Of a stretch of 64,000 bases of DNA, positions 1-9,541 are shown piece by piece. Source of the stretch: Catonia carolina (lineage: Eukaryota > Arthropoda > Insecta > Hemiptera > Achilidae). The position numbers and the translations under genes were made by a program. The stretch covers positions 55,285,722 through 55,349,721 of the forward strand of contig JAQMRL010000005.1 of NCBI GenBank assembly GCA_035578175.1, written 5' to 3'. The notes beneath the pieces were generated by a model. It saw nothing but the letters and a program-made list of their open reading frames with translations. It was not told the DNA's origin and did no database searches. Numbering within the stretch: position 1 is the stretch's first letter; every line of letters begins with the position of its first letter.

Positions 1-853
1 GCTCTTTTATTTCTTTGATAGAAATTTAATTATTTCCAACTTAATTTTAATACAAACTAATCTTTTTACACTTTATCTGCACATAGTGATTGTTTCTAAT
101 TCTGAAATCATGCACTTAAATACTTAATTTTTGTTTATAAAAATAATATATTTCTGAGATTTAAGAGTTGAATAACAATCTGGTTGAAGTTAAAATACAT
201 TATTATTTCAAATTTAAGAAATTATTTTATGTTTATTTATTTTGGTAGTTTATATTTGTATCACTTATTAAAGGTCATTAACCATTTTACGTTTGGAAAT
301 TTTAACAGAATACTTACGGAACTTTACTTCCAGACGCTTACCGGGAATCAAATTATGTTTTAACAGTTAATACATTAAAAGTGATTTAGCTATTTAAGAC
401 TATGCAATTTAATTTTTTAATTAATGCAACGTAACGGGAAAGTGAAAAATATTATTTTTGGAATTAATTCAAATCTTAACATGTAAAACATTACTTGACG
501 ACAGATTGATAAAAGAGCTGTCATTAATGTATTTAGGCTAATAGATAAACAACGCACTGTGAAAATTCATCACATAGAAAGATCATTTGAGAGCGGTGCA
601 AACATTCTGTGTATAAATACACAGGGTGGGTCAAAAGATTGAGAACACTTAGCTTCAAAACTGTTGCAAAATAACATTCGATTTTAATTATATTATAATT
701 AGACTCATTCTTCTGTTGAACTTTAATTTCTATTTCATCTTTATTAGGGGAGGGAAATAGGGATAAAACTCAGGATTTAATAAATCACTTTTAGGTTATT
801 CAGCTTCAAATTTTAAGGCAATCTAATAATAAATTGTAAACTTGTTCCGTTTA
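1..853. other. AT-rich stretch without a recognisable gene
   Basis: I see no long reading frame and no member of the repeat families found elsewhere. A short CAGGGTGGGTCAAAAGATTG segment near 622-641 resembles the start of some DNA transposons, but no partner end was found, so it is not called. Confidence 0.5.
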
Positions 854-1656
854 TTTACTCTCTCTTGCTTACATGAATATATAGGAAGGGAAGTATTGTT
901 TTTATGTCGATTTTTCGAAATCGAGTTTTCACCGAATCTACACGTTTTCAGACCCCCTGAACCCAAAAAACATGCTTTTAGCGATTGGTCTGTGTGTGTG
1001 TGTGTGTGTGAACAGAATATCTCATAAACGGAACATCGTACTCAAATACGGGTCCTACGATTTTTTTAAAAATCGCCTCATTTACTAAATTTTTTATGCT
1101 TCACAAGATAGGGTAGGCGCCATGTCTGCTGAAATTCTTGGAAAGGTTGTTTTCTTAAAAAAAATCTTTTTTTAAGATTGCGGCTTTAATATGCATTTTA
1201 GCGCAAAAATCTATAATAAAAGTTGTAGAAAATTTAAAATCCTAGAACTTTTATTTCAAACACTTTTTGTGTAACGCTTAGTTTAGCGGTAATTAGCGAT
1301 TTTCTGTTTTTTTTTCTCAGGAAAACGTGTGAAAATCAATTTTTTTAAGATTTCGTCTTTCGTATGCATTTTACGACAAAAGTGTATGTAATTAAAGTTA
1401 TAGGAAATTAAAAGATCTTTTATAAGGAGCATTTATCTCTACAAACCCTAGTTTAGCGTGAAAAAGTGATTTTCCGTATTTTTAAGCCAAACTGAATTTG
1501 ATTTTCGTTTTACGTCTTTCACTCATGATTAAAATTAGGTTATGTTTATTGAGGTTAGTGTTTTTGTTTATTTCTAATGTTTTATTACTAATGTTAGGTT
1601 ATATTGTTAATTATTTGCATTGGAAAGAGAAAGTTTTGTGAGTGTTTCACACCAGA
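854..1656 (+). mobile_element. Rep-A copy 1 (Helentron-like non-autonomous element), internally deleted
   Basis: It starts with the subterminal motif (here TTTACTCTCTCTTGC), then a hairpin-forming ATGAATATATAGG region, a conserved block of about 100 bp and a GT tract at about 990-1010. It ends with the opposite-strand motif GGAAAGAGAAAG and the terminal hairpin ending CACACCAGA, followed by T residues. Relative to other copies, about 130 bp after the GT tract is missing (from ACATCGTAC directly to the GGTCCTACG block). Family membership is certain from alignment by eye to the other copies. The Helentron assignment is inferred from end structure only. Confidence 0.85.
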
Positions 1657-1837
1657 TTTTTAACTTTTTTTTCTTACAGCACTTACTGTACAGACTTTTC
1701 AAATTTTTTAGTTAGCTTCTATAATCGAAGAATGGGGTAAATATTCAACCTTTGATTATGTGCTCAAATATAGACTGCTACCTCTAAATAAACCTGAAAA
1801 ATCTATAATTTCTTTTTAAAGAACTTTATAAAATTTT

Positions 1838-2220
1838 AAATGGGGATAGCTCTCCCAGTCCTACTCTATGGAAGTGAGTCGTGGATTAGTACCAGAACAC
1901 AGGAGTGTGGAGAGTATAGGGGGCAAAGATTTGATTCCTGCGAAGAACAAAGGGAAGAATCGTAGGGACCAACTAAAAAATAAGGACATAAAAACGAAAC
2001 TTGATGTTTAGAACCTGATTGTGAAGATTGCAGAATATCGAAATCGATGAAGGGTAAACGTAGAAAGAATGTCTGAGAGAGAAAAATCTCCCTCAATGTT
2101 TTACAATACAGACCGATGAGAAGGAGAGATTTTGGGTGACCACAAAAAAGATGCAATACTTCAATAATTTGCCATTGTTTTGAGTCAGAACAGGCGGAAG
2201 CCTAATGCTTGCTTGTAATG
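1838..2220 (+). pseudogene. 5'-truncated LINE remnant, reverse transcriptase C-terminal region
   Basis: Translating with frame changes gives pieces typical of the C-terminal part of RTE-like non-LTR reverse transcriptases: ALPVLLYGSESWIST near the start (compare LLYGAEAWTLT in the LINE at 8.5 kb), then RDQLKNKDIKTKLDV, then VERMSER...NVLQYRPM further on. Several stops and frameshifts make it non-functional. It is about 380 bp of a protein that is normally 900-1,000 residues. A 100-bp slice of it (about 1906-2008) recurs at 2562-2661 inside the neighbouring Tigger-like element. Clade assignment is tentative. Confidence 0.6.
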
Positions 2221-2561
2221 AGAATAACTTTATTACCGGTAAAGAATATCTAAATTTATTTTACACCCAGTGGGAATACCAATGAAAATTCTGTTGGAGA
2301 CAGACATGAGCCATTCGGATTTATTACGTATTAATTCTATTATATTTTTATTTTGTTAACATTAACACATCAGTAAAAATATTTATAGCTTTTAAAGAGG
2401 TTAATGGGCTCATTTAAATGCCTTTTAGTACCAAATTAATTACATTTTATTTTACAAATGCACTATGCTAGTTTAAATAAATTTCATATAGGTCTATTTT
2501 GTTTATAAGTAGTATAGTAATCCCTCGGTGTCCGCAGGGGTTACGTTCCGGGGGGTTCCGT

Positions 2562-2661
2562 GTGGAGAGTACAGGGGGCAAAGATTTGATTCCTGCGAAG
2601 AACAAAGGGAAGAATCATAGGACCAACTAAAAAATAAGGACATAAAAACGAAACTTGATGT
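2562..2661 (+). repeat. 100-bp direct copy of LINE segment 1906-2008 inside the Tigger-like element
   Basis: The block from GTGGAGAGTACAGGGGGCAA to CTTGATGTTTA matches the LINE remnant about 655 bp upstream almost base for base. It is in the same orientation and has no flanking duplications. In the LINE the segment is continuous with coding sequence on both sides, so the upstream copy is the likely source. Confidence 0.85.
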
Positions 2662-2813
2662 TTACATTATATGAACATTAATGATACATTATATGAACGA
2701 AAATATGGGGGTTAGGTTCTGAAGGAAAAGTCCTCTAGTCGTTTAAGTGTTTAATAGTTTTAGGAACATTTTGCTACTATTATAATCTATTAATATTTAA
2801 TAAATACAGTACT

Positions 2814-3023
2814 AATAGAGATCAGAGCCAAGAAGACCGGCACTACGTGGACAGAGGAGAGGAAGAGAGCCATGAGTGAGAAGATGAAGATGTCATGGAG
2901 AACCCGCAGGAAGAACCGTAGAAGCTTCACGTGATCCATAAGGGTCTACAACGTGTATAATAATTTTTTTTTATTTTTTTTTTTATTTGATGGCCTCCAC
3001 TCACCCCTATATAATAATAATAA
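2814..3023 (+). mobile_element. 5'-truncated retroposon with TAA-repeat tail and 16-bp target duplication
   Basis: The 16-bp sequence TAATAAATACAGTACT occurs at 2798-2813 and again at 3024-3039, bracketing a 210-bp insert. The insert ends in a run of TAA/ATA triplets (about 3010-3026), a tail seen in some LINE clades such as I. It opens with a short reading frame containing the basic stretch TWTEERKRAMSEKMKMSW, which stops near 2935 and is followed by about 80 bp of T-rich sequence. The parent LINE is not present in the window. The direct repeats and tail are seen in the sequence; the LINE origin is inferred. Confidence 0.7.
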
Positions 3024-3054
3024 TAATAAATACAGTACTGTACGGATAAAAAAA

Positions 3055-3288
3055 TTAAGTTGATTTAAAAAAGTTAGTAATGGCTGTTTGCTTCTTCTTC
3101 TTTTCTAACTCCTTGTGGACTTCTTCGTATTTTATCATCAGCTCCTGGGGTCCTCTTTTGAATTGAAGGGCCCGTTCCATGAAGGAATCCGTCTCCAACA
3201 CGTGATCAGTGAGCTGCGTTGCTATGCTGATGGTCTCGTTGATGGTATGTGAAGAAATGCTTGGCTTCGTTTCAGGATCGTTAAACAA
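3055..3288 (-). pseudogene. Tigger-like transposase C-terminal fragment with a PIP-box-like ending
   Basis: The 77-residue frame ends QTAITNFFKST, which matches the PCNA-interacting motif Q-x-x-I-x-x-F-F found at the C-terminus of pogo/Tigger transposases. Upstream residues (SISSHTINETISIATQLTDH and a helical EEVHKELEKKKK region) fit the acidic/helical tail of that family. No D-D-D catalytic core is visible upstream, so this is the last portion of a decayed gene. It reads on the minus strand inside the inverted ends at 2515 and 3705. The methionine at 3288 is not a true start. Confidence 0.65.
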
Positions 3289-3710
3289 ACAAAGAACTGT
3301 ACGTACGTACGAAGAAGTTAGACTGACACATGGAAGAAAACGTACGGAGAAATTACCCTATGGCGTCTGGCCGTACGTTAGGTGGTTGGGGAAGGGGGTT
3401 GTACTGGCGGGGGCCGATACCCGGTGACGCGCTCACTACGTACAGTATGTGGAAATCTAGCTTGGCTCATGGCGGCCGTCGTCATACTAGTGTGTGACTC
3501 AATATGATACGAACGCTAAAACTTTTATTCAAACACGTAGGGTGACACATGTTTTCGGAATTATATGACTTCCCATCTCCCGCAAAGTACGGAGTACACA
3601 AGGTGAGATTAGGTACATAGTATTTTAAGGTTTTAGGCCACGGACAAAGTCTGCGGACAACCGAAAACCGTGGATGCTAAACCCGCGGATACCAAGGGAT
3701 TACTGTATAT

Positions 3711-4076
3711 TCTGCTCATAACATGCAGGTGCAGTGTTAAATTATTTGCGCTCAATCTGTTACTTCCAGGGCTACAAAAAATAATTCTGTTTCTTATTAC
3801 ATGGTCAGCCAATTAAATGATCGAATCATTTAAAACCAGAAGAGGTGTAAAAATCAGACTTATCTTTTCTGAAAGTAATGAATTTAATTATTCAGCCACA
3901 CCCTGTGGTAAATGAAGTAAAGGTGCTTTTCTGAGGGCCTGGGAAGCTAACAAACATATTTTTGAACTTAGTGAGTGAGGCAGTGGTAAACACCTCACTC
4001 CTCGTTTTACTTAGCTTAAAAGCTCTAGGAGATTCAAACTAGCTGTTCTGCTGATGACCTAAAAAACAAGAAGTAG
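3711..4076 (+). mobile_element. Rep-B copy 1 (about 400-bp SINE-like repeat), diverged
   Basis: It runs from CATAACATGCAGGTGCAGTG to CTGCTGATGACCTAAAAAAC and abuts the right end of the Tigger-like element. The family consensus starts GCCCATAACAGGCAGG. Its interior includes GGTGAATGAAGTGAAGGTGTC, and it ends GGTTCAAACCAGCCTTTCGG plus CTGATGACCTAAACAAC. This copy has small deletions, and the 3' hairpin is mutated (TAGCTGTTCTGCTGATG). Confidence 0.85.
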
Positions 4077-4381
4077 TACGTTATCAATTTTTTTCTCTAT
4101 TTAGGAAATTCACAATCTGTTGGAAACAATCAGTGAATGTGATAACAAAAAATTTGGAAAAATTAACATGGTAAATTAACGTTAGTGGAGACACAGTCCA
4201 GTAACAGAATTTCTTCGTGAATAGATAATTGTAGCATTAAGTGCAGCATTTAGAACACTGTAATGGATAGTCAATCACAGTACTACGTTAGTTGATGAGG
4301 TCCCGGCTCCATCGACGTTTCTTATTGGATTGTTTGATAGAGTCTGCGTAGCTAGATTTGAGATCAATAGGTTATGGTGGT

Positions 4382-4888
4382 TCACGAGTTTCTTCCTAAA
4401 TGTTGTATAGAGTTTAAGAAAACGTCATTTATGTAGGGTACGTTTAGGTCTGAGTGTAGCTTTGTATTGGTTACATAATAGGGGGCGTTAACTATTCTCC
4501 GTAAAATGTTTGATTGGAAACGCTGAATTTTTGCTAATACCGATGGTTTTGCATAGCAGTAAAGCTGACTGGCATAGCTCCATATTGGTCGAAGGTAGGA
4601 GTTGTAAATGATTATTTTGGATGTAGTTGGTAACTTGGATTTGCGTGAACGAAGGCTGTAAAACTGTTTGAGCCTGTCCTGGAGTGCCTTTCTCGTTTTA
4701 TCCACGTGTACATTCAATGTGAGCCTTTTACCTAGATAACGGATAGATTCAGAAGTGTCAAGTTGAGTGTCATAAAGATACAACTTATCTTTATACAATA
4801 TCAATTTATTTTGCAAAACATTCTTACAAATATAAAAACCGACAATTTTTTGTCTACTGGGTGGTAACAATAAATTGAGGAAACCCAA
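4382..4888 (-). pseudogene. Jockey-like LINE reverse transcriptase, C-terminal fragment
   Basis: The 168-residue frame carries SIRYLGKRLTLNVHVDKTRK, then SLRSRKSKLPTTSKIIIYNS, YLRPIWSYASQLYCYA, and IQRFQSNILRRIVNAPYYVT followed by LHSDLNVPYI. This order is the thumb and C-terminal region of Jockey-clade reverse transcriptases (YLG...LTW, RKSKL, LKPIWTYG, IQRFQSK...DAPWYV). The catalytic FADD box and the endonuclease are absent. Only one short open stretch survives, so it is a remnant. The first methionine is arbitrary. Confidence 0.75.
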
Positions 4889-4984
4889 ATCACTCCTCGT
4901 TTATACGTTGTTACTATAGTCTAGATGAAATCCCAAAGTAACAGATTCAAGTGTTTTATATGCGTGTGTATTCTATAACAGTGA

Positions 4985-5200
4985 ACATACAAATTGCGTC
5001 GCCAAACTTATCCCTCATTATTTCTTTACCATACTGACTTTCCTCAAACTAATAAAGTTAGGTATCTCGGATTGCATATTGACAGATGATTGACTTGGGC
5101 TTCATGTGAATGTATAAAACGGTAAACCAACGACGTAAACAACTCTTCTCTACTTTATCAACGTTCTAAACTACCTTAATAGGTACTTAAAATTTAACGT
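4985..5200 (+). pseudogene. degenerate Jockey-like reverse transcriptase fragment, opposite orientation
   Basis: On the plus strand the region translates, with stops, to NKVRYLGLHIDR, a stop, LTWASCECIKR, and later LLYQRSKLP. This is the same YLG...LTW...RSKL block as the fragment at 4382-4888 but on the other strand and from a different copy. It is about 200 bp and plainly dead. Confidence 0.5.
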
Positions 5201-5573
5201 TATTATCATATTTTAATAAATATTTGAAAATAAAAAAATTTAATCCAAAAAAGCTTGACGTTTACTTAGGCACCATGTTACGTATCAAAAATTTATATAC
5301 AAACTTACACATCATTACGTGAATTATGTATTTCTAAAGTTGTATCGTCGTTTAAAATATTTCAATTAAATGAAAATTCATTTATACGTTATCTAGATTA
5401 ACCGAATTTTTCAGCAAACTATCAAAGTAGGATCCTTAGGAAATGGAGTAGATAGATGGTTTGACCAAAAACTGACAAATGGCAGAATGGTTTCAGACCC
5501 GCTATTCAATTCGCGCTATTGGGTTCAAAAGACTGCAGCCGTTGTAGTAAAAATTCTGATAAGTTAATGTCAT
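5201..5573. other. AT-rich stretch, nothing recognised
   Basis: No repeat family member, tRNA-like box or coding similarity was seen. Confidence 0.4.
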
Positions 5574-6490
5574 TTTTACTTTCTCTTGTCTATATGAATG
5601 TATATGAAGGAAAGTATTGTTTTCAGGTCAAATTTTCGAAATCGAGTTTTCACCGGATCTACACGTTTTCAGACCCTCTGAACCCAAAAAACATGTTTTT
5701 AGCGATTGGTCTGTGTGTGTGCGTGTGTGTGTGCGCGCGCGCGCGAACAAAATATCTCAAAAACGGAACATCGTACGAACGCGAACTTGAAACTTAAGTT
5801 AGATACTACTATGGGACCCGACATGAACATTTTCATCAAAATCGGTCAACCGGAAGTTGTGGTTTATTTGTGCCATTTTTCACGTTTTTGCGATTTTCTC
5901 AAAAACGGCTTCTACATTACTAAATTTTGTATGCTCTATAAGATAAGGCAGGGCCAATGTCTGCTGAAATTCTTGGGGAGGCTGTTTTCTAGTAAAAAAT
6001 CGTTTTTAAGATTGCGGCTTTAATATACATTTTTGCGCCAAAATGTGTATAATAAAAAGTTGTAGAGAATTTAAAATTATACAACTATTATTTTAAACAT
6101 TTTTTGTATAACGTTTAGTTTAGCGGTAATTCGCGATTTGTTTTTTTTTCTCACGAAAACGTGTAAAAAAATTGACATTTTTTAAGATTTCAGCCTTAGT
6201 GTGCATTTTATGACAAAAGTGTATAATCAAATTGATAGGAAATTAAAAGATCTACAACTTTTATTTAAAGCATTTTTCCCTACAGAGCCTAGTTTAGCGT
6301 AAAAGAGTGATTTTCCATACTTTTTAACCAAAGTGAGGTTGATTTTCATTTGCGTCTTTCACTCATGATTAAAATTAGATTATATTTTATGAGGGTAGTT
6401 TTTTTGTTTATTTCTAATGTTTTATTACTAATGTTAGGTTATAATGTTCATTATTTGCATTGGCAAGAGCAAGTCGTGTGAGAGTTTCAT
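5574..6490 (+). mobile_element. Rep-A copy 2, 3' hairpin lost
   Basis: It starts TTTACTTTCTCTTGTC. The alternating tract at 5711-5745 is (GT)n followed by a GC run. The internal duplicated units follow (AAGATTGCGGCTTTAATATAC and AAGATTTCAGCCTTAGTGTGC). At the 3' end the GGCAAGAGCAAG motif is present, but the terminal hairpin is broken (GTGTGAGAGTTTCAT) and the CACACCAGA end is missing. Confidence 0.9.
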
Positions 6491-6797
6491 TTTAAATTTT
6501 TAAATAAATTAACTAATTACAATCGTCTAGGGGAATCTGTTGATATTTAAATCAGAATTTTAGATTTTCACTTTAATTCAACGTAGGCTAATTAAAAAAT
6601 GTAATAATTAATATAAAATTTCTTATCGGTTAAGACATTTTTTAATTAAGCAGAATTTTCACGTGTTCTTTAGGGTCAACATTTAAAGTAAATACCATGC
6701 TCCATCATACTCTAACCTATAAAAATAGTCTCAGAGATTTTATTATTGTACCTCATCTTCAGTAATAAACTCCGAACTATTCGTTGCTTTTTACTCA
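6491..6797. other. AT-rich spacer between two Rep-A copies
   Basis: No gene or repeat was recognised in these 307 bases. Confidence 0.4.
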
Positions 6798-7730
6798 TTA
6801 CTTTCTCTTGCCTATATGAATATATAGGAAGGAAAGTATTGTTTTCATGTCGATTTTAAGAAATTGAGTTTTCACCGGATCTACACATTTTCAGAACCCC
6901 TGAATCCAAAACACATGTTTTTAGCGATTGGTCTGTTTGTGTGTGTGTGTACAAAATATCTCAAGAATGGAACATCGTACGAACTTGAAACTTGAAACTT
7001 AAGTTACATACTACTACCGCACCCGACACGAACATTTTCATCAAAATCGGTCAAACGGAAGTAGTAGTTTATTCGTGTAATTTTTCACTTTTCTGCGATT
7101 TTCTCAAAAACTGGTCCTACGATTTTTTTTAAAATCGCCTGATTTACTAATATTTTTATGCTCTACAAGATAGGATAGGCCCCATCTCTGCTGAAATTCT
7201 TGGTGAGGCTGTTTTTCCAAAAACAATGGTTTTTTTTAAGATTGCCACTTTAATATGCATTTTGCCACAAAAATGTAGCCTATATAATAACATTTGTAGA
7301 GAATTTAAAATCCAACAACTTTTATCTGCAAACATTTTTTGTATCATGCTTAGTTTAGCGGTAATTAGCAATTTTCTATTTTTTCTCACGAAAACGTGTG
7401 AAAAATCGAATTTTTTAAGATTTCAGCCTTATTATGCATTTTACGACAAAAATGTACCTAATAAAATTTATAGAAAATTTAAAGATCTACGACTTTTATT
7501 AAGAGCATTTTTCTCTACAGAGCCTAGTTTAGCGTGAAAGAGTGATTTTCCGTATTTTTAAGTTAAACTGAGGATGATTTTCGTTTTGCGTCTTTCACTC
7601 ATGATTAAAATTAGGTTATGTTTATTGAGGTTAGTTTTTTGTTTATGTCTAATGTTTTATTACTAATGTTAGGATTATTGTTAATTATTTGCATTGGCAA
7701 GAGAAAGTTGTGTGAGTGTTTCACACCAGA
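6798..7730 (+). mobile_element. Rep-A copy 3, complete
   Basis: This is one of the best preserved copies. It has the 5' motif ACTTTCTCTTGCC, hairpin CCTATAT-GAAT-ATATAGG, GT tract at about 6936-6950, internal unit 1 from about 7233 and unit 2 from about 7416 (offset about 183 bp), 3' motif GGCAAGAGAAAGT, terminal hairpin GTGTGA-GTGTT-TCACAC, end CACACCAGA, and then a run of T. The two units share AAGATT, then ATGCATTTT, ACAACTTTTAT or ACGACTTTTAT, TAGTTTAGCG and GATTTTC. Confidence 0.92.
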
Positions 7731-8537
7731 TTTTTTTTTTGGTTTTTATCAACTTCAATTTGGAGAATTCATTTTTATCGACTTGATAACTTGAATAAGC
7801 ATACAGTTTTAAAGGATATCAGGTTCTTACGTTACAAAGCCATGTATCCTACTGTTGTTACTTTACATTTCATAAAACAACCTTTTACCGAATGATATAC
7901 TGGCGCGTAGCCACGAAGTTAAATTTTAATGAAGATTAGGCTTTGTTGAGGATTTGCATGGAAACTTAACACTGCTTTGCTAACAATTTTTTATTTTTCT
8001 TGTTTGGAAAATTTCTTTATTTGTGTTTCCTAATTCAATTCAAATCAGAGAAAAGTTTTTCACTCAATTATTTGTATTTCTTTTAAAACGAATTAAATTA
8101 CTAACATTCCGGACCTAATTAAAATTGTTCTTGTAGGTTTTATTTTAATCCTTATACCATTTGAAATTCCGTTTTCTATTTAATTAATTTAGGAACAAGA
8201 TGCATTTTAACATTCTATTTTTGATTAATTTTCAAATTAGTAGTTAGTTTTTGTCATTTTCTATGTACTTTATTGTGTCGTAAATACAGTTACTTTATAC
8301 TAATACGTTACTCTATTTATACTTTATGCATGTAATAATGTATTGTTAGATTTTGTTTTTGAAAGTTTTCCTCTCTGGTGCTAATTAATGAAACCAAACT
8401 GAATTCAGATGGTTCTGATTTACGAAAGCACTTGTATTTATTTTACTCGCTAATGTGCTAACAGTTCTCACGACTAAGTTTACATTTGAGGTTTTTGTAC
8501 ACTAAAATATACCGTATTATATTACATAAAGAAGAAA
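7731..8537. other. AT-rich stretch, nothing recognised
   Basis: Only short frames are present, with no family similarity. Confidence 0.4.
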
Positions 8538-9302
8538 ACCGTATTATTTAACATTTATATTGACGATGCCGTAAGCAACTGGCGAAACAAATTAGAAACG
8601 AGGTTTTTAGTAGATGGTATACCTCTAGACACTCTATTGTTTGCAGATGATCAGATAGTGTTTGCAGACTCGGAGGATAATTTGCAACGAGTTGTATATT
8701 CACTGAGCAAAATTTATAAGGAATATAACTTGGAAATATCGGCAACAAAGACGAAGGTGTGGGGTTTTGTTGGAGAGGAACCTCTTAGAAGCAAAATTGT
8801 TCTGGCTGATCAGATATTGGAGCAGGTGTCAGGGTTCCAGTACCTAGGATGTAGATTATCTTATGGGGAGAGTGAGGATGTAGACTGGAAAATACATAAA
8901 TTCCAACGTCTATTAGGAACCATAAGCAGAACATTAAGAGGGAAAGTAAGGAAGGAGACAATTATTAAATTTTATAAGGTAATGGCTAGGCCGGTTCTAT
9001 TGTACGGCGCCGAAGCTTGGACACTGACCTCTCGTCAATACAGAAGAATCGAGGCAGCAGAGATGCGCTTTCTGAGAAGTGTTGCGGGTTGCACTCTAAG
9101 GGATATGATTAGAAGTGAGATAATAAGAAATCAACTTCATGTTGAGAATATTAGCGACATTATCAGGAAATATAGGAACAGTTGGAGGGAACATGTAGAG
9201 AGAATGGAGGAGAGTAGGATACCCAAGTTTTTGTGGCGCTATAGAGCGAGAGGAAGAAGAAGAATTGGGAGACCGAGGAAGCGATGGAAGGACCAACTGT
9301 AG
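8538..9302 (+). pseudogene. 5'-truncated LINE open reading frame (reverse transcriptase C-terminal third)
   Basis: The frame is open from about 8538, upstream of the first ATG at 8637. It begins inside RT domain 5 (VLFNIYIDDAVSNW), then gives the catalytic box TLLFADDQIVFAD, the thumb (ATKTKVWGFVG, SGFQYLGCRLSY), ARPVLLYGAEAWTLTSRQYR, AAEMRFLRSVAGCTLRDMIR and the basic C-terminal end RRRIGRPRKRWKDQL. This order matches RTE-like non-LTR retrotransposons. The endonuclease and the first RT domains are missing, so it is a dead-on-arrival 5'-truncated copy, although the remaining frame has no stop. A 3' UTR of about 220 bp and a GAT-repeat tail follow. Confidence 0.85.
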
Positions 9303-9541
9303 GAACGCATCGATCGGAATGGACTCGAACTTTCCAATTAGAAGCAATAATTTATGTATAGACGCAGGTTTAGATGATGAATTTTACTAAATTACAAAGT
9401 ATAAGTTACTTTTAAAATATACAATCTTTTAACAAATGACAATTTCAAAAGAAAGCAACAAAAGAAGAAAACAACTACCATTGCAACGGAACAGGCTGGG
9501 TAAAGCCTAAGCCGTATAGTTGATGATGATGATGATGATGA
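9303..9541 (+). mobile_element. 3' UTR and (GAT)n tail of the truncated LINE
   Basis: The UTR contains a potential hairpin (CAGGCTGGGTAAAGCCT; stem AGGCT/AGCCT) about 25 bases before a GATGATGATGATGATGATGA run at 9521-9541. Such short-repeat tails replace poly(A) in several LINE clades. Confidence 0.7.

Larger units (their letters stand above)
2515..3705 (-). mobile_element. pogo/Tigger-like DNA transposon, degenerate, with secondary insertions
   Basis: The ends form an imperfect inverted repeat: AGTAATCCCTCGGTGTCCGC at the left, and CAGTAATCCCTTGGTATCCG when the right end is read on the minus strand. TA dinucleotides flank both ends (2513-2514 and 3706-3707), as expected for the Tc1/mariner superfamily. 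The ends resemble those of Tigger elements, with the CCGCGGGG-type subterminal sequence. A transposase C-terminus lies inside on the minus strand (3055-3288). The rest of the transposase is not recognisable. The element carries a duplicated LINE slice (2562-2661) and a retroposed fragment with target duplications (2814-3023), so it has been dead for some time. Confidence 0.75.

Noticed and set aside
622..641. Transposon terminus CAGGGTGGGTCAAAAGATTG (and ACAGGGTGTTTTTAAGTA near 30638)
   Set aside because: Suggestive starts but no inverted partner or target duplication could be found by eye.
842..1027. Conserved frame FFEIEFSP.LHVFRPPEPK in Rep-A (also at 5519, 36511 and 63541)
   Set aside because: It recurs because the DNA repeat recurs; it ends in the GT tract, differs in frame integrity between copies and has no start or domain.
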